The notes under the pieces were generated by a model. That model made no database searches. It was not told where the DNA came from and saw nothing but the letters and a program-made list of their open reading frames with translations. Below, piece after piece: positions 1 through 4,912 of a stretch of DNA of 5,617 nucleotides. Each line of letters begins with the position of its first letter. The first letter of the stretch is position 1. The position numbers and the translations under genes are program-made. Origin of the DNA: Dehalococcoidia bacterium (lineage in GTDB: Bacteria; Chloroflexota; Dehalococcoidia; SAR202; UBA11138); contig JAAXHY010000515.1 in NCBI GenBank assembly GCA_012270665.1, forward strand, positions 1 to 5,617. Direction: 5' to 3'.

Positions 1-1
1 G

Positions 2-1420
2 CTGGCGGTGGACCCGGACCGGCTGTCCGAGGTGGCGTGGTACAGAGAGGACTTCTCGGAAGATCCGCTGCCGGAGGTCATGGCAAAGCTGAAGGGAAAT
101 GAGATACCGCTCGGGATCACGCTGCCGGAACGCGCCAGCGCCGTCCAGGTACTGGTGAAGGCGGACAGGCCGCACCCGACCGTGAGAATGGGAGTCCGGG
201 TGCGGGACGCGAACGGGAGATACTTCACATACGGGCTGGGTCTTCTGAAATCGAGCTCCTGGCGGCTGTACAGCGCGGAGCTGAGGGACAATCGAGACCG
301 GAGGTTCAGCCTGCTGCCGAAGCGTCCGTTCACGCTGGTATCCATCGTACTGGGGGAGACGGACTTCGAGAATTCGCTTGCGCCCGGCTCGATCCTGATA
401 GACACGGTGCGGGCGCGGATGTCTAACGGCGAGATCCAGACCGTGGACAAGTTCAAGGACGTCACCGGATGGCACGCGCTGAGGGAAGCGGGGAACACGG
501 CGAAGGACAGGGTGCGGTGGTCGGAGGTGTCGGCGCGAGGGGACGGGTCCCTGATGTTCGCGTGGCAGGGCGGAAACGCGTTCATCTCGCGGGGCATATT
601 CGCGGGGGACAACGCGGAGCCGGTACCGGTCGTGGCGAGCGAGTCGCTCGCGCGGGAGTTCGGCTTTTCCGTGGGCGACGAGTTCATGGCATCGGTGAAC
701 GGGCGGCGGATCGAGGTGGTCCTGGCGGACACGGTGGACTTCTTCCCAACACTGGACAGCTACAACGACAAGTTTCTCATAGCGGACCTGGAGTCGGTGG
801 TGACATACGTGAACCTGGGTCTGGCGCGGTCGGAGATAAGTCCGAACGAGTTGTGGCTGAGCACGGAACTGACGGGAGAGGACAGGGCGGACCTGGTGGA
901 GTTCTTCGAGTCGGACAAGCCGTTCCCGGTGAGCAGGGTGATAGACACGGAGGCCAGCCTGGAGGAGGCACAGATTGATCCCCTGGTGCTCGCGGGGTGG
1001 CGCGCGCTGCTACTGATAGCGTTCGGCGCGATTCTGATACTGAGCAGCCTGGGATTCCTGGTACACGCCTATATATCGTTCAGGAACCGTGAACTCCAGT
1101 TCGCGCTGATGCGGACTATGGGCTTTTCGACGCGGCAGTTGGTGTCTCTGATGTGGGTGGAACAGGCGCTTGTGATAGCGGTGGGGATGGCGCTGGGGAC
1201 CTGGATGGGCGGTCGGCTGGGAGCGAGCATAATGCCGTTCTTGGGGTACGACGACCGGGGGGCGCAGGTGCTGCCGCCCTTCGTGATCGAGGTGGGTTGG
1301 CAGAATCTGCTTGTGACCTACGTGGCGATGGCGACGATCTTCATGGTCATCATACTTGGGGTGATCTGGTTCATCCGCAGGATGTCGCTGAGCCGCGTAC
1401 TGAGGCTGGGGGACGGGTAG
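2..1420 (+). CDS. FtsX/MacB-type ABC transporter permease, C-terminal part (5' partial)
   Basis: This is the membrane subunit of an ABC transporter of the FtsX/MacB class, which usually couples ATP hydrolysis on a separate subunit to work in the cell envelope (lipoprotein or substrate export, or signalling). The frame is open to the left edge. The GTG at 8 is therefore probably internal, and the true start lies outside the window. Residues below are counted from that GTG. Residues 1 to about 325 are a soluble, beta-rich extracytoplasmic region; about 20-135 resembles a galactose-binding-like fold, but only loosely. Three hydrophobic helices follow at about 331-356, 385-410 and 433-456. Between the first two lies the typical FtsX cytoplasmic segment NRELQFALMRTMGFSTRQL (360-378). 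This three-helix block is the C-terminal FtsX domain; a second copy would be expected upstream. The protein ends in a short basic tail (RRMSLSRVLRLGDG). No ATPase gene follows. The substrate is unknown. Confidence 0.88.
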   Translation: MAVDPDRLSEVAWYREDFSEDPLPEVMAKLKGNEIPLGITLPERASAVQVLVKADRPHPTVRMGVRVRDANGRYFTYGLGLLKSSSWRLYSAELRDNRDRRFSLLPKRPFTLVSIVLGETDFENSLAPGSILIDTVRARMSNGEIQTVDKFKDVTGWHALREAGNTAKDRVRWSEVSARGDGSLMFAWQGGNAFISRGIFAGDNAEPVPVVASESLAREFGFSVGDEFMASVNGRRIEVVLADTVDFFPTLDSYNDKFLIADLESVVTYVNLGLARSEISPNELWLSTELTGEDRADLVEFFESDKPFPVSRVIDTEASLEEAQIDPLVLAGWRALLLIAFGAILILSSLGFLVHAYISFRNRELQFALMRTMGFSTRQLVSLMWVEQALVIAVGMALGTWMGGRLGASIMPFLGYDDRGAQVLPPFVIEVGWQNLLVTYVAMATIFMVIILGVIWFIRRMSLSRVLRLGDG

Positions 1421-1486
1421 GATATACCCTTGTTTATATATTCAGGTCATGCTACAGGCGGCCTGCTGGCAGGATTGCTGGGTCTC

Positions 1487-1531
1487 TGCTGGTGGAACCT
1501 GGTACCTGCATCTGACCTGTATTCACCAGCA
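1487..1531. repeat. Inverted repeat with long loop downstream of the permease
   Basis: The arms TGCTGGTG (1487-1494) and CACCAGCA (1524-1531) are perfect 8-bp complements with 29 bases between them. A G-T and an A-T pair could extend the stem inward by two. No T-run follows directly, so it is a poor match to an intrinsic terminator, although it is in the right place to end the permease transcript. Chance is possible. Confidence 0.3.
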
Positions 1532-1569
1532 TTTGCAGCTAAATGGCCGAAAAATTTTTCTCGCCGAGG

Positions 1570-1631
1570 TTGTCATATATCATGACTTATGATTCTCAGT
1601 TGTCAGTGGATACAGAGTCTTATGTATTCTC
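1570..1631 (+). repeat. Imperfect tandem repeat (two ~30-bp copies) upstream of the toxin-antitoxin operon
   Basis: Two copies share the order TTGTCA, spacer, CTTATG, (T)ATTCTC. Copy 1 spans 1570-1597 with a 10-base spacer and copy 2 spans 1600-1631 with a 13-base spacer. Copy 1 also holds ATCAT-gactt-ATGAT, a small inverted repeat (1579-1593). The repeat lies about 135-195 bases upstream of the antitoxin start. The TTGTCA of copy 2 with TGTATT at 1623-1628 (17-base spacing) could be a weak sigma-70-type promoter. Duplicated sites near a promoter would suit autoregulation by an antitoxin, but this is inference. Confidence 0.4.
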
Positions 1632-1750
1632 TCAAGATCTTCTTAATCTGAAGACACGGGTATATCATAACGAAATAAGCACAGATGTACAAAACGATGC
1701 AGTCTGGACTCAAGACATTTCGGAACGCTTGGATTGATACAATCTCAAGC

Positions 1751-1756
1751 GGGAGG
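1751..1756 (+). promoter_or_regulatory. Shine-Dalgarno site that decides the antitoxin start
   Basis: GGGAGG lies nine bases before the ATG at 1766, the best ribosome binding site in the area. A second GGAGG at 1759-1763 is too close to that ATG to be used alone. The upstream in-frame ATG codons at 1685 and 1697 have no comparable site, and the protein they would add has no family resemblance. I therefore start the antitoxin at 1766. Confidence 0.65.
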
Positions 1757-1765
1757 TTGGAGGAT

Positions 1766-2308
1766 ATGAGGTTGCACAAGGCGAATCTGGAGCAGACCAA
1801 GGACGGACGCTGGCGGGCGAATATCGAGACCCTGCCCGGATGCGAGGTTGTCGCGGATACGCAGGGGGAGGCGCTGGTCGCGCTGAGAAAGACGGCGGAG
1901 GCGCACGTTGATTTCAGGGATGTAAGGGTGAGGTTCAAGGTTCCTGAGGAGGGTATCCATATTCCCAAGAAGCTGATCGAGGGGGTGGATGAGGTGGACA
2001 TAATCGTCCAAGGGGATAACAGGGTGATTGTGACGCCGGTGGTTGATTATGAAGCTCTGTACGAGGCCAGGGGGTGGAAGAAAGGTGGAAGAGCATTCGC
2101 GGAGGCTCAGGAAGATTTGATTGACAGCGATGAAGAGTACCCGGACCCACGATACCAGTACCTGATTCAGAAATACATCAACATCGAACAGCCGGAGGCC
2201 GTCGAACGCAAACTCCGAGCTATTCATGAGGCATCGAAGCACGAATTTCCGACTGCGGACATAGAGGATATGCTCAGCGAGATAGACGCGGGACGGGGAA
2301 TGTCTTGA
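1766..2308 (+). CDS. Composite antitoxin, HicB-like N-terminus, partner of a PIN-domain toxin
   Basis: This is probably the antitoxin that neutralises the downstream PIN ribonuclease and represses its own operon. It has 180 residues with the ATG at 1766; a longer frame opens at 1685 but lacks a ribosome binding site. Residues 4-50 follow the HicB pattern: a DGRWRANIETLPGCEVVADT strand-turn-strand block with the LPGC hallmark, then a helix (EALVALRKTAEAHVD). Residues 60-92 (IPKKLIEGVDEVDIIV, then NRVIVTPV) look like an AbrB/MazE swapped hairpin, although a degenerate HicB C-terminus is an alternative reading. Residues 100-160 are charged, helical and unrecognised. The end, ADIEDMLSEIDAGRG (164-178), resembles the toxin-binding tail of VapB/Phd antitoxins. 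HicB proteins normally pair with HicA and are shorter, so the length and partner are unusual. Its TGA overlaps the toxin's TTG start, implying translational coupling. The antitoxin role is well supported by context; the domain split is inference. Confidence 0.75.
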   Translation: MRLHKANLEQTKDGRWRANIETLPGCEVVADTQGEALVALRKTAEAHVDFRDVRVRFKVPEEGIHIPKKLIEGVDEVDIIVQGDNRVIVTPVVDYEALYEARGWKKGGRAFAEAQEDLIDSDEEYPDPRYQYLIQKYINIEQPEAVERKLRAIHEASKHEFPTADIEDMLSEIDAGRGMS

Positions 2309-2700
2309 TTTTCATTGATTCCAATATCCCGATGTACCTGGTTGGCGCTCCGCATCCAAATAAAGAGCGCATCTCTGAGATACTAACGCGCCTAGTTCAA
2401 GATGACGAACGATTTATCACCGACGTGGAGGTTTACCAAGAGATACTTCACCGTTACACCTCAGTTCGCCGCTTCGACGCAATTGACGCCGCGTTCGACA
2501 GCCTCAATGAGATTGTTGACTATGTCTTCACCTATGATATGCGAGAGGTACGCGCCGCGAGGGAGATTATCGGTTCTGTGAATGGCATTTCGGCGCGGGA
2601 CGCCTTGCATATAGCGGTGATGAGAATGGTGGGAACGAATCTCATATTGAGTTTTGACCGTGGTTTTGATTCATGTCCTGGAATCGAGCGGATAGAATGA
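2305..2700 (+). CDS. VapC-like PIN-domain toxin (ribonuclease)
   Basis: This is the toxin of a type II module. PIN-domain proteins are Mg2+-dependent endoribonucleases that cut tRNA or other RNA and stop growth when freed from their antitoxin. The protein has 131 residues, a full-length single PIN domain. The acidic active-site residues are visible: D5 in FIDSNIPMY, E46 in VEVYQEILHRY, D99 in SARDALHIAVM and D118 (with D122) in LSFDRGFD. The combination of SNIPMYLVG, PHP, QEILHRY and LSFDRGFD marks a well-known VapC-like subgroup. The start is TTG at 2305, which shares four bases (TTGA) with the antitoxin stop. The start at the very edge of strand 1 (IFIDSN) leaves no room for a later start without losing D5. 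The weak TTG may keep toxin yield below antitoxin yield. All catalytic positions are intact, so it is probably active. The target RNA cannot be read from the sequence. Confidence 0.9.
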   Translation: MIFIDSNIPMYLVGAPHPNKERISEILTRLVQDDERFITDVEVYQEILHRYTSVRRFDAIDAAFDSLNEIVDYVFTYDMREVRAAREIIGSVNGISARDALHIAVMRMVGTNLILSFDRGFDSCPGIERIE

Positions 2701-2712
2701 GCGAGGTGGATT

Positions 2713-3351
2713 ATGTTGAGCCACGTAGATAAGCGGGGCAACAAGCAACAGTCTCCAATCGACATCAGTGGATATACGGTGGGCGGTACTCCGCAGTTGT
2801 CGTTCGAGTATGGCGGGAATGCCGAGCGCCTGACGAACACGAGGGAGTTCGTGAAGGTGATATACGAGGGCGGCGGCGGGATACGCCTGGGGGATGAATC
2901 CTACCAGGTCGTGGAGGCGCATACGCATAATCCGAGTGAGCATACGGTTGACGGTCAGAGGTTCGCGCTGGAGACGCACCTGGTGCACAGGCGGGAGTCG
3001 GAGATCGCGGTGGTGGGGATATTGTATCGCCTCGGAGAACCGAATCCAGCGATAGAGGCGATTATCGAGGCTGCGCCCGGGCAGGGTGAAGCCGATGTTC
3101 CGATCTCGGGGATACCGGCGTCGGATTTTCTGCCGTCGGGTCGCGGGCACTACGCTTACACGGGGTCGCTGACTACTCCTCCGTACACGGAGGGGGTGAG
3201 GTGGCACGTTCTGTCGGACGTGTTGGAGGTGTCGGCGGAGCAGGTGGAGCGGTTGGCGGCGCTGACGGGCGGGGGAACGAACAGCAGGGAGGTTCAAAGG
3301 CTGAATGGGCGGGAGGTAGTGGATTATAGGATCGAAATACAGTCTCCCTAG
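2713..3351 (+). CDS. Alpha-class carbonic anhydrase, short N-terminus
   Basis: This enzyme interconverts CO2 and bicarbonate at a zinc centre. The 212 residues show the alpha family blocks in order: QSPIDI (13-18), AHTHNPSEH (69-77) with zinc ligands H70 and H72, ETHLVH (87-92) with third ligand H89 and E87, YTGSLTTPPYTEGV (149-162) with the catalytic threonine, and NSREVQRLNGR (190-200). Three things are odd. The usual N-terminal segment with the HWxYxGxxGPxxW motif, some 25-30 residues, is missing. The proton-shuttle histidine (H64 in human CA II) aligns to a non-histidine in NTREFVKV. The Gln before the first zinc ligand is Glu. No signal peptide is seen, so a cytoplasmic location is likely, whereas many bacterial alpha enzymes are exported. 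It starts 12 bases after the toxin stop with GAGGTGG just upstream. Another ATG at 2697, overlapping the toxin stop (ATGA), reads only 11 codons in another frame. The family is certain; activity is probable but unproven. Confidence 0.92.
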   Translation: MLSHVDKRGNKQQSPIDISGYTVGGTPQLSFEYGGNAERLTNTREFVKVIYEGGGGIRLGDESYQVVEAHTHNPSEHTVDGQRFALETHLVHRRESEIAVVGILYRLGEPNPAIEAIIEAAPGQGEADVPISGIPASDFLPSGRGHYAYTGSLTTPPYTEGVRWHVLSDVLEVSAEQVERLAALTGGGTNSREVQRLNGREVVDYRIEIQSP

Positions 3352-3367
3352 TCTCATATCTATGAAC

Positions 3368-3396
3368 TTGACTGAAATATACCTCCTGCGTAACAT
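3368..3396 (+). promoter_or_regulatory. Putative sigma-70-type promoter of the ImmA/IrrE gene
   Basis: TTGACT (3368-3373) is one base from the -35 consensus. TAACAT (3391-3396) follows after a 17-base spacer and matches four of six -10 positions. Transcription would begin near 3403, about 36 bases before the ATG at 3439. It lies in the 87-base gap after the carbonic anhydrase stop and would let this gene be expressed apart from the upstream operon. It rests on a consensus match only. Confidence 0.4.
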
Positions 3397-3438
3397 CCCC
3401 TCATCGTATTCAGGCTCAATGCTAAGGACGGTCTTCCT

Positions 3439-4611
3439 ATGAACAGCCGGCGTTCGCAGATAACATTGCGGCCCGGTGTGTTGAAATGGGCGCGAGAGCG
3501 GTCTGGATTCGATACTGGCGAGTTGGCGGCGAAACTGAAAATCAAGCCCGAACGCGTACTACAATGGGAGGACTCGGGCAGGATCAGCATTGCTCAAGTT
3601 GACGCTCTTGCCAAGCACACGCATACCCCCCTGGGCTTCTTATACATGTCCGAGCCGCCGGATGAGAGTTTGCCCATAGCAGACTTCCGTACTGTGGGCA
3701 ATGAACCGCTCCGACGTCCCAGTCCTGAACTACTAGAGACCGTGTACGCCATGCAGCGCCGCCAGGATTGGATGCATGATGAGTTGGTTATCCAGTATGA
3801 AGCTCCCGCGATCCCGTTCGTGGGAAGATTCACGTTGGCAGAGGAGCCTCGCATAGTCGCGGAATTTATGCGGAAAACGCTTGCGCTGGGAAGCGGCTGG
3901 GCGGCGGAAAATCCGAACTGGGAGAGCGCACTGCGCTTTCTGCAAGAGCGGGTCGAAGGCATAGGGGTGTTGTTGGTCATCAATGGCGTTGTGGGAAACA
4001 ATAACAGTCGCAAACTGGATCCCGAAGAATTCCGAGGCTTCGTTTTGTCGGATGAGTACGCTCCTCTAATTTTCATCAACAACGCGGATTACAAATCGGC
4101 GCAGATGTTTACTATCGCTCATGAACTGGCGCACGTTTTCGTTGGGGAAACCGGCTTATCCAATTTTGAATACTTTCAACCGTCGGCCCACGACACAGAA
4201 CGATTTTGTGATCGGACAGCCGCGGAATTCTTAGTTCCTGAGGATGATCTACATGCGTATTGGCCGGAAGCCAGCGACATGGTAGATCCATATGCGGCTA
4301 TCGCTCGCCACTTCAAGGTGAGTTCCATTGTGGCGGCGCGGCGAACTCTCGACCTCAGGTTGATTGAAACGGGTGAGTTTTTCGAGTTTTACGACACCTA
4401 TAAAGGCAGTGAATGGCGTGGCGCTCAACAGAGTCAAAGCGGCGGCAACTTCTGGAACACCCAGAGATGGCGCATAGGCGCCCGGTTCGCGGCAGCGGTT
4501 GTTCGCGCTGTTAGAGAGGGACGATTGACCTACCGGGAGGCGTATTCTCTTACGGGATTGAAGGGGGATACGTTCAAGGCTATGCCAGAGAGGATGGGCA
4601 TAGAAGTTTGA
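3439..4611 (+). CDS. XRE-HTH / ImmA-IrrE family zinc metallopeptidase, antitoxin type
   Basis: This 390-residue protein has an N-terminal Cro/CI-type helix-turn-helix (about 11-70; ELAAKLKIKPERVLQWEDSG is the core) joined to an ImmA/IrrE (COG2856) peptidase domain. The zinc motif is HELAH (H228, E229, H232). The following block ERFCDRTAAEFLVP (254-267) is the family's second motif and probably supplies the third ligand, E254. ImmA cleaves a phage-type repressor and IrrE is a radiation-response protease. The long XRE-ImmA form ending in LTYREAYSLTGLKGDTFKAM typically sits just before a DUF4411 PIN-like gene, and the pair is treated as a toxin-antitoxin system. Here the stop TGA overlaps an ATG (TGATG) that opens the decayed toxin. 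AAGGA at 3424-3428 is a fair ribosome site. Its bases are less G-rich than those of the permease, which hints at transfer. It looks intact; the present role without a toxin is unknown (regulator, immunity against related toxins, or a relic). Confidence 0.9.
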   Translation: MNSRRSQITLRPGVLKWARERSGFDTGELAAKLKIKPERVLQWEDSGRISIAQVDALAKHTHTPLGFLYMSEPPDESLPIADFRTVGNEPLRRPSPELLETVYAMQRRQDWMHDELVIQYEAPAIPFVGRFTLAEEPRIVAEFMRKTLALGSGWAAENPNWESALRFLQERVEGIGVLLVINGVVGNNNSRKLDPEEFRGFVLSDEYAPLIFINNADYKSAQMFTIAHELAHVFVGETGLSNFEYFQPSAHDTERFCDRTAAEFLVPEDDLHAYWPEASDMVDPYAAIARHFKVSSIVAARRTLDLRLIETGEFFEFYDTYKGSEWRGAQQSQSGGNFWNTQRWRIGARFAAAVVRAVREGRLTYREAYSLTGLKGDTFKAMPERMGIEV

Positions 4612-4836
4612 TGGAAAAATCCTGAGTTCACAGATGCAGCGAAGGACGAATTCGCTAGCGCGGCGGATGGCTGGGTGGCCGCTTACGCCCGTGTACACAA
4701 CATGACGGTGGTTACCCTCGAAACATTCGACGCGAATATCAAGAGGAGAGTAAAACTACCCAATGTTTGCCGCCAATTTGGTGTCGAATACGTAAACACC
4801 TTTGAAATGCTGCGCAGGATCGGCATTAGGTTCTGA
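4611..4836 (+). pseudogene. Decayed DUF4411 (PIN-like) toxin, internally deleted
   Basis: This is the remnant of the toxin partner of the preceding gene. An ATG at 4611 overlaps the upstream stop (TGATG), as expected for this pair, but reads only Met-Glu-Lys-Ser before TGA at 4623-4625. A different frame (4621-4833, stop TGA 4834-4836) then gives 71 residues matching the C-terminal part of DUF4411: SAADGWVAAYARVHNMTVVT, then RRVKLPNVCRQFGVEYVNTF and EMLRRIGIRF. Family members run to roughly 160 residues, so about 90 residues are absent, including the N-terminal strand with the first PIN aspartate. The remaining frame has no good start after the gap. The common VVTHE motif reads VVTLE. A deletion that also broke the frame explains all of this. 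The fragment frame is the same as the peptidase frame, so read-through of the single stop would append it. It was too short and startless to be called as a gene by length alone. Loss of toxin activity is close to certain. Confidence 0.82.
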
Positions 4837-4850
4837 TAGCCGAAATGATC

Positions 4851-4881
4851 GAGGGGTGTCTGTCAAATGCGGACACCCCTC
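4851..4881. terminator. Hairpin between convergent genes, likely bidirectional terminator
   Basis: GAGGGGTGTC (4851-4860) and GACACCCCTC (4872-4881) form a perfect 10-bp GC-rich stem with an 11-base loop. It sits 15 bases after the toxin remnant stop and 32 bases beyond the dnaK stop, between genes that run towards each other. Neither side has a clear T-run, so it may work less like a classical intrinsic terminator and more as a 3' end stabiliser. The place and the perfect stem make a role in ending both transcripts the best reading. Confidence 0.6.
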
Positions 4882-4893
4882 AATCGCGCGATT
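4882..4893. repeat. 12-bp perfect palindrome
   Basis: AATCGCGCGATT directly abuts the 3' arm of the terminator-like hairpin. It has no loop, so it is more like a protein-binding or methylation-type site than an RNA hairpin. No known operator is recognised. It may be chance. Confidence 0.25.
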
Positions 4894-4912
4894 AGACTTA
4901 TCGGCGGCGCGA

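Larger units (their letters stand above)
1421..1765. other. AT-richer intergenic region before the toxin-antitoxin operon
   Basis: This stretch of about 345 bases holds no gene I can support. It is clearly AT-richer than the permease gene (by hand count 24 of 60 bases are G or C at 1601-1660). It contains an inverted repeat TGCTGGTG (1487-1494) / CACCAGCA (1524-1531) with a 29-base loop, a 12-bp palindrome GAAAAATTTTTC (1549-1560), an imperfect tandem repeat (1570-1631) and a -10-like TATCAT at 1663-1668. A 64-codon frame at 1543-1737 has no ribosome binding site and no family resemblance. The 3' end of the region is an in-frame upstream extension of the antitoxin, which I regard as untranslated leader. 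It probably holds the end of the permease transcript and the promoter of the downstream operon. Confidence 0.6.

Noticed and set aside
469..978. Long overlapping frame inside the permease gene
   Set aside because: Its product is almost entirely Gly, Arg, Val and Ala, the usual shadow of a GC-rich gene in another frame. The permease frame has clear protein features.
1549..1560. GAAAAATTTTTC palindrome as an intrinsic terminator of the permease transcript
   Set aside because: The stem would be only A-T pairs with no loop, and no GC-rich hairpin precedes the T-run. It is better described as an A-tract palindrome of unknown meaning.
1421..1684. Possible tRNA gene or attachment site at the left border of the accessory region
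   Set aside because: No cloverleaf, no GGTTCGA-like T-loop and no CCA end were found, and no matching direct repeat was noticed at the right border.
1543..1737. 64-codon open frame in the intergenic region
   Set aside because: There is no ribosome binding site before its ATG, no recognisable motif, and it runs across the repeat and promoter-like region. It is short enough to occur by chance in AT-richer DNA.
1685..1765. N-terminal extension of the antitoxin from the ATG at 1685
   Set aside because: The extra 27 residues resemble nothing and no ribosome site precedes them. The ATG at 1766 has GGGAGG at proper spacing, and the HicB-like fold begins directly after it.
2671..3396. Long antisense frame opposite the carbonic anhydrase
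   Set aside because: It mirrors a GC-rich gene whose plus-strand product is an unmistakable alpha-carbonic anhydrase. The antisense product is rich in Arg and Pro with no domain.
3419..3442. Seven-codon leader frame (MLRTVFL) ending in an ATGA overlap with the ImmA/IrrE start
   Set aside because: The overlap is neat, but so short a frame is easily due to chance. There is no attenuator hairpin or codon run to support a leader peptide.
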